From Carnobacterium_B sp045617425 (GTDB taxonomy: Bacteria > Bacillota > Bacilli > Lactobacillales > Carnobacteriaceae): a stretch of DNA of 64,000 nucleotides. Location: assembly GCF_045617425.1 (NCBI RefSeq), contig NZ_JAZLIO010000003.1, positions 1-64,000 of the forward strand, given 5' to 3'. The notes beneath the pieces were generated by a model. It did no database searches, had not been told where the DNA came from, and saw nothing but the letters and a program-made list of their open reading frames with translations. Every line of letters starts with the position of its first letter. Positions within the stretch are counted from its first letter, which is position 1. The position numbers and the translations under genes were made by a program. Shown one piece after another: positions 16,294-26,221 of this stretch.

Positions 16294-18581
16294 AAACAGT
16301 GAAACAAATGATCCAAGAAACAGATATAGGCGAAGCTTTTTATCAAGCAATCTTCGGGATTGAAAAAGAAGGTTTAAGGGTAACTTCAACAGGTAAGCTT
16401 GCTTTAACAACTCACCCAATAGAATTTGGCAACAGGAGCTTCCACCCCTATATTCAAACAGATTATAGTGAATCACAATTGGAATTGATTACACCGCCTT
16501 TAAGAACTATAAAAGAAAGTTACGATTGGTTGGCCGCATTGCATGATGTTGTCCTTCAAACAATCCCTTCTGATGAAGCTATTTGGCCGATAAGTATGCC
16601 TATGGTTCTTCCGGATGAATCGGTTATTCCGATTGCAAAGTTAGACAATAAAGATGATGTAACGTATCGAAAAATTCTGACAGAAAAATATGGCAAGAAA
16701 AAACAAATGATTAGTGGTATGCATTACAATTTTGAATTAGACGACCAATTGATTGCACGTTTATTTGACTGTCAAACAGAATACTCAAGTAAGGAATCTT
16801 TCAAGTCGATGCTCTATTTAAAATTGACAAAAAATTTCCTTCGCTATCGTTGGCTTTTAACTTATCTGCTAGGAGCCTCTCCTATAGTGGATGAGTCATT
16901 TTTTGCGAATCAAGAAATTCCACAAGATTATGTTCGAAGCATTCGAAGCAGTCAATACGGGTACGTCAATCCGTCAGAAGTTGCTGTATCTTTCCAATCA
17001 ATTGAAGATTATGTGCAAAGCTTACAAGATATGGTTGAAAAGGGATTTTTATCTGAAGAAAAAGAATTTTACTCAGCTGTTCGTTTTCGTGGTACAAATA
17101 AAGCAGAAGAATTGTTGACAAAAGGTATTTCTTATCTTGAACTGAGAAGCTTTGATTTGAATCCATTTGATCCATTTGGTATGTCAAAACAGACAATGGA
17201 ATTTGTTCATCTTTTTTGTTTATACATGATCTGGATGGATGAAACAGCTACTATGGAAGAAATTACAGTTGGGGAAGAAATGAGTCGTTTGACGGCAATG
17301 GAACACCCAGAAAAAATTTCAAGCTTTCAAAAGGAAGGTTTGCACTTAGTTAAGCAAATGGAAGAAATGCTTCTCTCTACAAATGGATCTAAATTTGCCC
17401 TAAACTGTATTCAAGAAATGAAGAAGCACCTGATTGATCCAACATTAACCATTGCTGCACGTATGGTGCGTGCCATAGAAGAGAAAGGGTCTTATATTGA
17501 TTTTAGTCTAGAGTTAGCTAAACGTTACAAGCATGAAGCGATTATAAGACCATACAATTTAAGAGGTTTCGAACAATTAGAAATGTCTACCCAACTATTG
17601 TTATTTGATGCTCTAAAAAAAGGCATACAAATAGACATTTTAGATGCACAAGATCAATTTTTAAAGTTAACGTTTGATCAACATAGTGAATTTGTTAAAA
17701 ATGGGAATATGACATCAAAAGATTCTTATATTGCCCCACTGATTATGGAAAATAAGACCGTTACGAAAAAAATTCTTGATTCAGCAGGGTTTCGTGTTCC
17801 GGCGGGTGAAGAGTATACCACTCTAGCAGAAGGAAAAACAGCATTCTGGCGTTATGAACAAAAACAAATCGTTGTAAAACCTAAATCAACTAACTATGGC
17901 TTAGGTATCTCTGTCTTTAAACATGCACCTACAAAAATGGATTATGAAAGAGCACTTGAAATAGCATTCAAAGAAGATACTGCTGTTCTAGTTGAAGAAT
18001 ACGTTCCTGGAACTGAATACCGATTTTTTGTTCTAGATGGAAAGGTACCAGCCATTTTGTTACGGACTCCTGCAAATGTTGTCGGTGACGGTGAAAAATC
18101 AATTAAAGAATTGGTTGCCGAAAAAAATGAAGATCCTTTACGCGGGGAAGAAAAGCATCGTTCGCCTCTTGAAAGAATCGAATTAGGTGAACTTGAACAA
18201 TTAATGTTAAAAGCTCAAGGTTATACTATGGAAAGTATCCCCGAATCGAAAACGATTGTTTATTTGAGAGAAAATTCAAACATCAGTACTGGAGGAGACT
18301 CCATCGATGTTACAGATGAAATTGATGACAGTTATAAACAAGCTGCTATTGATATGTCTGAGATTATTGGTGCGAAAGTTAGTGGGATTGATTTGATTAT
18401 TCCGGATACAAATTTACGTAGTACTAAAGAACATTTAGGTTATACGGTATTAGAAGCTAATTTTAATCCTGCTATGCATATGCATGCTTTTGTCTACAAA
18501 GGCAAAGGTCGCCGATTAACGATGGGTATTCTAAAGATGTTATTTCCAGAATTATGGGGAGAAGAAACAATTAACAAATAA
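16290..18581 (+). CDS. gshAB: Bifunctional glutamate-cysteine ligase/glutathione synthetase
   Basis: Makes glutathione in two ATP-dependent steps on one chain (GshAB/GshF, 763 residues, usual length). The N-terminal ligase half (about 1-480) starts with FGIEKEGLRV and includes YSESQLELITPP and the substrate-binding SGMHYNFEL. The C-terminal ATP-grasp half (about 490-763) has VVKPKSTNYGLGISVF, LVEEYVPGTEYRFFVLDGKVPA and the metal-binding end VLEANFNPAMHMHAF. Glutathione would help against H2O2 made by the pyruvate oxidase in this window; this link is inference. Confidence 0.96.
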   Translation: MKTVKQMIQETDIGEAFYQAIFGIEKEGLRVTSTGKLALTTHPIEFGNRSFHPYIQTDYSESQLELITPPLRTIKESYDWLAALHDVVLQTIPSDEAIWPISMPMVLPDESVIPIAKLDNKDDVTYRKILTEKYGKKKQMISGMHYNFELDDQLIARLFDCQTEYSSKESFKSMLYLKLTKNFLRYRWLLTYLLGASPIVDESFFANQEIPQDYVRSIRSSQYGYVNPSEVAVSFQSIEDYVQSLQDMVEKGFLSEEKEFYSAVRFRGTNKAEELLTKGISYLELRSFDLNPFDPFGMSKQTMEFVHLFCLYMIWMDETATMEEITVGEEMSRLTAMEHPEKISSFQKEGLHLVKQMEEMLLSTNGSKFALNCIQEMKKHLIDPTLTIAARMVRAIEEKGSYIDFSLELAKRYKHEAIIRPYNLRGFEQLEMSTQLLLFDALKKGIQIDILDAQDQFLKLTFDQHSEFVKNGNMTSKDSYIAPLIMENKTVTKKILDSAGFRVPAGEEYTTLAEGKTAFWRYEQKQIVVKPKSTNYGLGISVFKHAPTKMDYERALEIAFKEDTAVLVEEYVPGTEYRFFVLDGKVPAILLRTPANVVGDGEKSIKELVAEKNEDPLRGEEKHRSPLERIELGELEQLMLKAQGYTMESIPESKTIVYLRENSNISTGGDSIDVTDEIDDSYKQAAIDMSEIIGAKVSGIDLIIPDTNLRSTKEHLGYTVLEANFNPAMHMHAFVYKGKGRRLTMGILKMLFPELWGEETINK

Positions 18582-18676
18582 ATATGCTTACTCAAAATAA
18601 GTGGTTGTTGTAGATAGAGAAAAGTGATAAACTTTAAGAATTGTAAGTTTGGATAAATAAGGGAGGACTTTTTTAG

Positions 18677-19825
18677 ATGGAAAAAATGTATTTTGATCAT
18701 GCTGCAACTAGTCCTGTACACCCAGAAGTTATTGAAGTTGTTTATGAAGCAATGAAAAATCATTATGGCAATGCATCAAGTATCCATAATTTCGGAAGAG
18801 ACAGTCGTCGTATTGTAGACAATGCTCGAATAGTTTTTGCTGAAAGTATTGGTGCCAAACCGAGTGAAATCATTATTACTAGTGGTGGGACAGAATCTGA
18901 CAATACCGCAATTATTGAAACGGCGTTAAATAGACAACAAGATGGAAAACACATTATTACATCAGTTGTGGAACACCATGCTGTTTTGAAACCGATGGAA
19001 TATTTAGAAAAACTAGGATTTGAAGTAACTTATCTACCAGTGAATGAAAAAGGTCAAGTTGATCCTATAATGGTTGAAGAAGCCTTGAGACCAGATACCA
19101 TTTTAGTGTCAATCATGTATGCAAATAACGAAGTTGGTACCGTAATGGATATAGCAGAAATTGGTAACCTAATTGAGGCAAGTGAATCTACAGCATATTT
19201 TCATACCGATGCTGTACAAGCTTATGGAACAGAAGAAATTGATGTTAAAAGAGACCACATTGATTTATTATCTATTTCAGGTCATAAAATTAACGGTCCT
19301 AAAGGGATTGGATTTCTTTATGTGAAGGAAACCATTTTTTTACCAAGCTTCATGCTGGGCGGCGAACAAGAAAAAAAACGTCGTGCTGGCACAGAGAATA
19401 TTCCTGCTATTGCAGGATTGCAAAAAGCAGTTGAAATTATTCAGCCTCAAAGAGAACAGCGCAAAGAAAGACATCTTGAATTGCGTAAACAACTTATTGA
19501 AGAATTGACTCAAAAAGAGATTGAATTTGAAGTCAACGGAAATGAGGATAAACAATTAAATCATATCGTAAGTGTGTGGTTCAAAAATGTATCAGCTGAA
19601 CAATTGTTGATGAGTTTAGATTTAAGCGGCATAGCAGTATCATCTGGATCAGCTTGTACTGCTGGCAATATTGATCCGAGTCATGTCTTAATAGCAATGT
19701 ATGGAGAGAACAATCCAATTGTGGCTGAAACGATTCGAATTAGTTTTGGCTTAGGAATAACGTCAAAACAAATCAGTTATCTAGCTGAACAACTGGCGAC
19801 CATTAGTTTAAGATTAAAAAAATAA
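18677..19825 (+). CDS. iscS: Cysteine desulfurase (IscS/YrvO type)
   Basis: PLP enzyme taking sulfur from cysteine as a persulfide, 382 residues. The PLP lysine is in SISGHKINGPKGIGFLY (around residue 203). The persulfide cysteine is in SSGSACTAGNIDPSHVL (around 327). MYFDHAATSPVHPEV at the start is typical. It sits upstream of a DUF1831 gene and mnmA, the arrangement of the Bacillus YrvO-MnmA pair, so its main acceptor is likely MnmA for tRNA 2-thiouridine rather than a general Fe-S scaffold. A long hairpin follows. Confidence 0.93.
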   Translation: MEKMYFDHAATSPVHPEVIEVVYEAMKNHYGNASSIHNFGRDSRRIVDNARIVFAESIGAKPSEIIITSGGTESDNTAIIETALNRQQDGKHIITSVVEHHAVLKPMEYLEKLGFEVTYLPVNEKGQVDPIMVEEALRPDTILVSIMYANNEVGTVMDIAEIGNLIEASESTAYFHTDAVQAYGTEEIDVKRDHIDLLSISGHKINGPKGIGFLYVKETIFLPSFMLGGEQEKKRRAGTENIPAIAGLQKAVEIIQPQREQRKERHLELRKQLIEELTQKEIEFEVNGNEDKQLNHIVSVWFKNVSAEQLLMSLDLSGIAVSSGSACTAGNIDPSHVLIAMYGENNPIVAETIRISFGLGITSKQISYLAEQLATISLRLKK

Positions 19826-19841
19826 CTTTAATGACAGAGAT

Positions 19842-19887
19842 AGAAATACTAAAGAGCCTGAAAACATTCAGGCTCTTTAGTATTTCT
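19842..19887 (+). terminator. Long perfect hairpin after iscS
   Basis: A 21-bp perfect inverted repeat with a 4-nt loop. There is no clean T-run after it, only a T-rich arm. It probably acts as a terminator or mRNA-end stabiliser before the DUF1831 gene. Confidence 0.7.
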
Positions 19888-19978
19888 ACTGATTTTTATA
19901 GAAAAAAAGATAAAAGCTATGGTATAGTAGAAATGAAAAGGGTTACGACTAAGTGAAGAGAAAAAGTGAGGGAATAGC

Positions 19979-20320
19979 ATGGCATTTGAAAAAGAAGCAA
20001 CTTTATTAGGATCAAAAGAAACGTTTAAAGTAAATTCTAACGCAAAAAAATATACATTAAGAGACAATGGATTTGAAGAAACTAAAAAAGGGAATTTTCA
20101 ATTGATGCGTACGATGGATACTAATTTATTGAATAAACAAGGAGTAAAATTGAAAATTGTGATTTCAGATGAGGTAAAACAATTAAAAATTTCAATAACT
20201 ACTGGCAATGGATTGCGTCCAGTAAACATTTACAATGGCGATGCATATAAAGAAATTCGAGAAAAAGTAGCGTTCACTTTATCAGACCTTGTTGAACGCG
20301 GAGTTTTAGAAAAAGTATAA
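19979..20320 (+). CDS. DUF1831 family protein
   Basis: A 113-residue cytoplasmic protein, MAFEKEATLLGSKETFKVN..., of the DUF1831 family found in Lactobacillales. It has no signal peptide or membrane helix and looks like a small alpha/beta domain. It is consistently placed between a cysteine desulfurase and mnmA in lactic bacteria. That suggests, but does not prove, a part in tRNA thiolation or sulfur handling. GAGGGAA precedes the ATG. Confidence 0.8.
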   Translation: MAFEKEATLLGSKETFKVNSNAKKYTLRDNGFEETKKGNFQLMRTMDTNLLNKQGVKLKIVISDEVKQLKISITTGNGLRPVNIYNGDAYKEIREKVAFTLSDLVERGVLEKV

Positions 20321-20493
20321 AATTTTAATTACAAAGCTTAAAGGGAGTTGTTCACTATGATGAGCATCTCCCTATTTTAGATTAAGCAACTTGATTTCTG
20401 ACTAAAAGTTAGTATAATGATAGAGACTGAAAAAATGCGACCTTCAAATCGTAAAAAGATTTTTCAGAATCTATTTGAAATGATGGTGATGTA

Positions 20494-21618
20494 ATGAAAG
20501 ACAATAGCAAGACTCGCGTCGTAGTTGGCATGAGTGGAGGCGTTGACTCATCCGTTACAGCTTTAGTTTTAAAACAACAAGGCTATGACGTGGTGGGTAT
20601 TTTTATGAAAAACTGGGATGATACAGATGAGTTTGGTGTCTGCACAGCGACAGAGGATTACAATGATGTTGCGTTGGTAGCGAACCAAATTGGAATTCCA
20701 TATTATTCGATTAATTTCGAAAAACAATATTGGGATAAAGTATTTACCTACTTTTTAGAAGAATATAAAAAAGGACGCACACCTAACCCAGATGTTATGT
20801 GTAATAAAGAAATAAAATTCAAAGCCTTTTTAGACTATGCTATTGAACTAGGAGCAGACTATGTAGCTACTGGACATTATGCTCAAGTGGAACGTGATGA
20901 AAACGGCGTTACACATATGCTAAGAGGACTAGATAATAATAAAGATCAAACTTACTTTTTGAATCAATTATCTCAAGAACAACTTGCTAAAACGTTATTC
21001 CCATTAGGTGGAATGCAAAAATCTGAAGTACGTAAACTTGCTGAAGAAGCTGGGTTAGCGACAGCTAAGAAAAAAGATTCTACAGGTGTTTGTTTCATTG
21101 GAGAACGCGACTTCAAAAAATTCTTAATGACTTATTTACCTGCTCAACCTGGAAAAATGATGACGGTAGATGGCGAAGTAAAAGGGCAACATGATGGATT
21201 AATGTATTATACGATTGGACAACGCCAAGGATTAGGAATTGGTGGCGGAGGAAAATCAAGTGATCCATGGTTTGTCGTCGGAAAAGATTTAGAAACAAAT
21301 ACACTATTTGTAGGACAAGGGTTTAATCATGAATGGTTGCTGGCTACACATTTAGAAGCTTCTGACCTTCATTTTACAACAAATGAAGAAAAACCACGTA
21401 CATTTAAATGTACTGCGAAGTTCCGTTACCGCCAAGCAGATACAGGCGTGACGGTTCACTTGAATGAAGATGGAACTACAGCTACAGTTGAATTTGACGA
21501 ACCTGTACGTGCCATCACACCAGGTCAGGCAGTTGTTTTTTATGATGGTTTAGAATGTTTAGGCGGCGGTACGATCGACGCAGCTTATAATGAAAAAAAA
21601 GAATTACAATACGTTTAA
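20494..21618 (+). CDS. mnmA: tRNA-specific 2-thiouridylase MnmA
   Basis: Adds sulfur to U34 of tRNA-Lys, -Glu and -Gln, using ATP and persulfide sulfur. The 374 residues include the PP-loop GMSGGVDSSVTALVLK (13-28), the catalytic cysteines in NPDVMCNKEIKF (about Cys103) and STGVCFIGER (about Cys201), and a C-terminal beta-barrel. The upstream desulfurase is the likely sulfur donor. GTGATG upstream of the ATG gives only a modest Shine-Dalgarno. Confidence 0.97.
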   Translation: MKDNSKTRVVVGMSGGVDSSVTALVLKQQGYDVVGIFMKNWDDTDEFGVCTATEDYNDVALVANQIGIPYYSINFEKQYWDKVFTYFLEEYKKGRTPNPDVMCNKEIKFKAFLDYAIELGADYVATGHYAQVERDENGVTHMLRGLDNNKDQTYFLNQLSQEQLAKTLFPLGGMQKSEVRKLAEEAGLATAKKKDSTGVCFIGERDFKKFLMTYLPAQPGKMMTVDGEVKGQHDGLMYYTIGQRQGLGIGGGGKSSDPWFVVGKDLETNTLFVGQGFNHEWLLATHLEASDLHFTTNEEKPRTFKCTAKFRYRQADTGVTVHLNEDGTTATVEFDEPVRAITPGQAVVFYDGLECLGGGTIDAAYNEKKELQYV

Positions 21619-21632
21619 AAACTTCATACAGT

Positions 21633-21670
21633 AAAAAAAGCTAGGGAAAATTCCTAGCTTTTTTTTTTAT
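21633..21670 (+). terminator. Terminator after mnmA
   Basis: An AAGCTAGG/CCTAGCTT stem with a short loop, followed by about ten T residues. Confidence 0.92.
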
Positions 21671-21707
21671 CCTTTTCTACCTTAATTTCTAATTCATATG
21701 ATGTGTA

Positions 21708-21728
21708 TGCTTCAAAATAAAATTTCTT
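21708..21728 (+). repeat. Dispersed 21-bp repeat, copy 1
   Basis: A 21-base sequence beginning TGCTTCAAAATAAA is found again, identical, at 47878-47898. The bases just before also agree in part. Both copies lie some 40 bases beyond a gene-end terminator. The nature of the repeat is unknown. Confidence 0.6.
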
Positions 21729-21828
21729 ATAAAAGTTAACCTGAAATAATTAGAAAACAGAGACATCAGTAGAATCCAATAGAATTTTGGTGTAAAATAA
21801 ATAAAGTTGCAAGAAGGAGGAAATAAGT

Positions 21829-22509
21829 ATGAATCGAAACCATGAAGCTTTTCAGCTGTGGGAAAAAGGCGAATTTAATAAGGCCATTCAATTACTTATG
21901 GAAGAAATCAACGATCATCCTGCAAATAGCGATAGTTATTATAATTTAGCAACCATGTTTATTTTAGGGAAAAAATATGAAGATGCAAAAGTCATTTTAG
22001 AAACAGCAATTGAAAAGTACCCTAAAGATCCTATTTTTGTTTATGCATTTGGAAATCTCTATTATGAAATTGAACATTATCAAACATCGTTAGAATATTT
22101 TAATCAAGTCATTCAATTTAGTGAAACACCTTTGAAAAAAGATGCCATGGTTATGATTGGGCAAAACTTTTTAGCGTTAGATCAAGCTAAAAAAGCATTG
22201 GTATACTTTTTAAGTGCTTATGAAGAAGACAAGCTGGATATGACAGTTATTTTATTTATAGGGAACACGTTAATGCAATTAGGATCCTTTAAAGAAGCCA
22301 AACAGTATTTTGACATAAGTATTGATCAAGCTCCGCAAAATGATGAGGCTTGGTTCAAACGTGGAGTAGTAGGAATGGCATTAAAGGAAGATCAGGATTC
22401 TGTTGATGCGTACTTAAATAAATCAAAAAAATTGGATCCTATAAAATATAAGGAACGTATCGATCAGTTAAAAGCCATAGAAGTTATGATGAAAAACCAA
22501 AAAGACTAA
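21829..22509 (+). CDS. Tetratricopeptide-repeat protein (YrrB-like)
   Basis: A 226-residue soluble helical protein made of about six TPR units (for example SDSYYNLATMFILGKKYEDAKVIL, DPIFVYAFGNLYYEIEHYQTSLEYF, DEAWFKRGVVGMALKEDQDSV, each here in part). It should act as a protein-binding scaffold. It lies between mnmA and recD2, as yrrB does in Bacillus. The Shine-Dalgarno is AGGAGGAA. Its partner is not known. Confidence 0.88.
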   Translation: MNRNHEAFQLWEKGEFNKAIQLLMEEINDHPANSDSYYNLATMFILGKKYEDAKVILETAIEKYPKDPIFVYAFGNLYYEIEHYQTSLEYFNQVIQFSETPLKKDAMVMIGQNFLALDQAKKALVYFLSAYEEDKLDMTVILFIGNTLMQLGSFKEAKQYFDISIDQAPQNDEAWFKRGVVGMALKEDQDSVDAYLNKSKKLDPIKYKERIDQLKAIEVMMKNQKD

Positions 22510-22550
22510 TTCTGTTAATTAGCTAAGATAGAAAGGGTGGAGGCAGAAAA

Positions 22551-25040
22551 GTGGTTATGCAAGACAATTTAGATTTATTTGCAGGAGAGCCTCCCTATTT
22601 TGTAGGACAAGTGGCTGCAATTTTCTATCAAAATCCGACAAATTTTTACAAAGTATTATTAATACGCGTTGTTGATACCAATAGTTCGTTCAAAGAAAAA
22701 GAAATCGTCGTCACGGGAAATTTTGGACAAATCCAAGAAGATGAAACGTATCGTTTTTTTGGCCAATTAATTGAGCATCCTAAATTTGGGATGCAATTTA
22801 ATGCAGAGCGTTATCGGCAAGAAAAACCAACTTCGGCCGAAGGGGTCGTTGCTTATCTCTCTAGTGATAAGTTTCCAGGAATAGGGAAAAAAACTGCAGA
22901 AACGATTGTGGATCTTTTAGGTGAAGATGCGATTGATCAAATTAATGCAGATGAAACTGTTTTAGCTAAAGTTCCCGGGTTAAATGAAAAAAAGAAAGAA
23001 GTTATCGTTAACACGATACGTTCCAGTAACGGAATGGAAAAAATTATTATTGGATTAAATGACTTTGGGTTTGGAAGTCGATTAGCATACACAATCTATC
23101 AAACCTATCAAGCAGAAACATTAGAGATCATTCAAGAGAATCCTTATCAATTAATAGAAGATATTGAAAATATCGGGTTCAAAAAAGCAGATGCCATTGC
23201 TGAAAATTTAGGTTTTGCTGCAGATTCTCCTAGACGTATACAAGCGGCTATTTCATTTTCGTTAAATGAATTGTGTCTCAGTGAAGGCAATACGTATACT
23301 TTAGCAGAACCATTATTGAATGAAACCATAAGAGTACTTGAAGAAAGTCGTTCATTCATTATTGAACCAGATATAGTAGCAAAAGAATTATTAAACTTGA
23401 TTGAAGAAAATAAATTAATTGAAGATCAGCACAAGCTGTACATCAACTCGTTATATGCTGCTGAATGGGGAATTGCAAACTCTGTAAAACGGTTAATGGA
23501 AAACAGTAAGAAAATTCAGTATCCAGCACATAATGTTCAAAAAGAAATTCGTAAAATGGAAAAAAAATTAGGTATCCAGTATGGAAATTCACAAATCGAA
23601 GCAATTGAAGAAGCAGTTGTCTCGCCTTTATTTATTCTGACTGGGGGGCCGGGTACTGGTAAAACAACGGTATTAAATGGAATCGTGACTTTGTTTGCCG
23701 AATTAAATGGCTTGTCTTTAGAGATAGATGATTACCACGATAAGATCTTTCCGATTCTTTTGGCCGCCCCTACAGGACGTGCAGCTAAACGAATGAATGA
23801 ATCTACGGGATTACCAAGTAGTACGATTCATCGTCTTTTAGGGTTAAATGGCCAAGAAAAGCCAAATGCGGAGCTCTCTGATCGAGAACTAGAAGGCGGA
23901 TTATTGATCGTTGATGAAATGTCTATGGTGGATACGTGGCTAGCGAATCAATTGTTAAGAGCAGTCCCACAAAATATGCAAGTCATCTTTGTAGGAGATA
24001 AAGATCAGTTGCCTTCTGTGGGTCCTGGTCAAGTTTTGCACGATCTCATTCGTGCAAAACAGATACCTAGTAGAGAGTTAACTGAAATTTACCGACAAGA
24101 CGATGGGTCTTCCATTATTTCATTAGCACATGCTATTAAGGAAGGGCAACTCCCTGCAGATTTCACGAAAAATAAAAAAGACCGATCTTTCTTTCAATGT
24201 ACTACCTATCAAATTGAACCTGTCATTCGTCAAGTAGTAGAAAAGGCTAAAGAAAAAGGATTCACTGCCCAAGATATTCAAGTTTTGGCCCCCATGTACC
24301 GAGGTCCAGCGGGGATAGATGCATTGAATAAAATGATGCAAGAAATCTTTAATCCAAATCCTTCTGGCAGACGAAAAGAAGTTAAATTTAACGATAAGAA
24401 TTACCGTATTGGAGATAAAGTCTTACAGCTAGTAAATTATCCTGAAATGAATGTATTTAATGGAGACATGGGCGAAATTGTTGGAATCAATTTGTCCAAA
24501 GAAACCGAAGATAAGGTAGATGAAATTGTCATTCAATTTGATGCTAATGAAGTTGTCTATAAACGAAATGAATGGATGAAAATTACTTTGGCCTACTGTT
24601 GTTCAATCCATAAGTCTCAAGGATCAGAATTTAAAATGGTTATCTTACCTATGGTACAAAATTATCACCGTATGTTGAGACGTGATCTACTGTATACAGG
24701 CATTACAAGAAGCAGTGAATTGCTTATTTTATGTGGTGAACCTAATGCCTTTGAGGAATGTGTAGCAAAATCTTCCGCAACCAGACTAACGACATTGACG
24801 GAACGTTTATTAGGAGAAGACCAACATGTTGAACTTGTTGTGAAAATGCCTGCTAATAAAGATAAGCTAAAAGAAACAGAACTTTCCGATTCTATTTCTA
24901 CTCTATCATCAGAAACAGAAAATAAAGGTGAAACGATAAATAAAGAAGAACCGAAGAATTATCGTCTGACAATCGAAATGATTCAATCCAATGCGATTGA
25001 TCCGATGATTGGCATGGATGGCATAGTACCAAGTGTATAA
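22551..25040 (+). CDS. recD2: RecD2-type 5'-3' DNA helicase
   Basis: SF1B helicase of the RecD2/YrrC group, not part of a RecBCD complex, active in DNA repair and replication-fork maintenance. At 829 residues it has the long N-terminal extension with helix-hairpin-helix segments (FPGIGKKTAETIVDLLG; IGFKKADAIAENLG). Walker A is GGPGTGKTT (about residue 364) and Walker B LLIVDEMSMVD. The C-terminal helicase motif is SIHKSQGSEF and LLYTGITRS. GTG 22551, eight bases after GGAGG, fits better than ATG 22557. Confidence 0.95.
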   Translation: MVMQDNLDLFAGEPPYFVGQVAAIFYQNPTNFYKVLLIRVVDTNSSFKEKEIVVTGNFGQIQEDETYRFFGQLIEHPKFGMQFNAERYRQEKPTSAEGVVAYLSSDKFPGIGKKTAETIVDLLGEDAIDQINADETVLAKVPGLNEKKKEVIVNTIRSSNGMEKIIIGLNDFGFGSRLAYTIYQTYQAETLEIIQENPYQLIEDIENIGFKKADAIAENLGFAADSPRRIQAAISFSLNELCLSEGNTYTLAEPLLNETIRVLEESRSFIIEPDIVAKELLNLIEENKLIEDQHKLYINSLYAAEWGIANSVKRLMENSKKIQYPAHNVQKEIRKMEKKLGIQYGNSQIEAIEEAVVSPLFILTGGPGTGKTTVLNGIVTLFAELNGLSLEIDDYHDKIFPILLAAPTGRAAKRMNESTGLPSSTIHRLLGLNGQEKPNAELSDRELEGGLLIVDEMSMVDTWLANQLLRAVPQNMQVIFVGDKDQLPSVGPGQVLHDLIRAKQIPSRELTEIYRQDDGSSIISLAHAIKEGQLPADFTKNKKDRSFFQCTTYQIEPVIRQVVEKAKEKGFTAQDIQVLAPMYRGPAGIDALNKMMQEIFNPNPSGRRKEVKFNDKNYRIGDKVLQLVNYPEMNVFNGDMGEIVGINLSKETEDKVDEIVIQFDANEVVYKRNEWMKITLAYCCSIHKSQGSEFKMVILPMVQNYHRMLRRDLLYTGITRSSELLILCGEPNAFEECVAKSSATRLTTLTERLLGEDQHVELVVKMPANKDKLKETELSDSISTLSSETENKGETINKEEPKNYRLTIEMIQSNAIDPMIGMDGIVPSV

Positions 25041-25042
25041 AA

Positions 25043-25079
25043 AAAGTTTCAGAAGATTTTTCTTCTGGAACTTTTTTTA
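25043..25079. terminator. Terminator between recD2 and the lipid kinase gene
   Basis: A 14-bp stem (AAAGTTTCAGAAGA and near complement, one G-U pair) with a short loop and a T-run. It lies between convergent genes and can serve both. Confidence 0.9.
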
Positions 25080-25100
25080 TGCACAAGGAAGACGTTATAT

Positions 25101-26051
25101 TCAAATCCAAAAATAACGTGAGCTGGTTTTGAGTTGAAAATCAATTGGTTGATCCACCAATATTTCCCCATCGGCGTTTGAATCTATTTTTGAAGTTGTT
25201 TTGAGAGAGATAGAGGGTGCTTGATAGTAATACACATTTTTATGAGTTAAATGTTTTCCTCCAAAGATCATTAACACAAAAAGATACAATAAGTTAGCAA
25301 ACGAGTGTTTAGGTAAAATAATCAAATCTAATTTTCCGTCTATTTGAGAAGCTTTTGGTGAAACCGGGATGCCGCCGCCAAAATAAGGGTGACTATTGAT
25401 AATAACTAAAAAAGCATCGTCAAACTGAGTTGTGTCGCCATTTGTTATAACGCTCAAAGGAAAAGCACTTTGCTTAAAAAAGACTTGAACTAGACTAGCA
25501 AAATAAACAAAAGAGCTCAGCCCTAACTTGTTTAAAAATACTTTAGATGGAGAAAGGTTTGCTCTTTTTGCGACAGCCGCATCAAATCCGATACCAACAT
25601 TATTTACAGCATAACCCGTATTTTGTTGATTGTGGTCGTAATATTCAATGATATCTAATTTTGTTGCTTGTTGAGCGGTAAGAATCTGTTTTAAAGCTTT
25701 TTTTGGATCTTTTGAAATACCTGTTCCTCGTGCAAAGTCATTACCAGAGCCTGCGGGGATATACCCTACTGGGATGTGGGCATATTGTTCACCTAAACCT
25801 GTAAGAACTTCGTGCAAGGTTCCATCACCACCAATAACGATAATTGAATGAGACAGATTGTGTTCTTCCTCTATTTCATGAGCTAACACTTTAGTTAATT
25901 CCACAGTATGTCCGTGATAAGCAGACTTATGTACAGTAAAACTTATCTGCTGAGCCATCAGCAAGTTACCAATTTGGTGACTGACTTTTTTTCCTTTACC
26001 AGAACCTGAAAGCTCGTTAATAATAAGATGATAATGTTTAATTGTCGACAT
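25101..26051 (-). CDS. Diacylglycerol/lipid kinase family protein
   Basis: Soluble lipid kinase of the DagK/YegS/BmrU group, 316 residues, likely phosphorylating diacylglycerol or a related lipid at the membrane. The catalytic-domain motif VIGGDGTLHEVLTGL (about 60-74) and the PAGSGNDFARG loop (about 87-97) are intact. ATG 26051 follows AAAGGAG; an upstream extension of 18 codons lacks a Shine-Dalgarno. It is a single-gene unit divergent from the YitT-family gene. The exact lipid cannot be told from sequence alone. Confidence 0.9.
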   Translation of the reverse strand: MSTIKHYHLIINELSGSGKGKKVSHQIGNLLMAQQISFTVHKSAYHGHTVELTKVLAHEIEEEHNLSHSIIVIGGDGTLHEVLTGLGEQYAHIPVGYIPAGSGNDFARGTGISKDPKKALKQILTAQQATKLDIIEYYDHNQQNTGYAVNNVGIGFDAAVAKRANLSPSKVFLNKLGLSSFVYFASLVQVFFKQSAFPLSVITNGDTTQFDDAFLVIINSHPYFGGGIPVSPKASQIDGKLDLIILPKHSFANLLYLFVLMIFGGKHLTHKNVYYYQAPSISLKTTSKIDSNADGEILVDQPIDFQLKTSSRYFWI

Positions 26052-26221
26052 GAGTACTCCTTTTGACTTGCTTTTATAATTGCGCCACTTTACATTATAA
26101 AACAAATAAAAATTAAATTCGAAGTAAATTTATGAGAAAATCAAAAAAAACAGTTACAAACTAATTGAAAGTGTTAGAATAAACAAGGATTTTGTTTCAC
26201 GTTTAGGAAGGATGGACAAAT

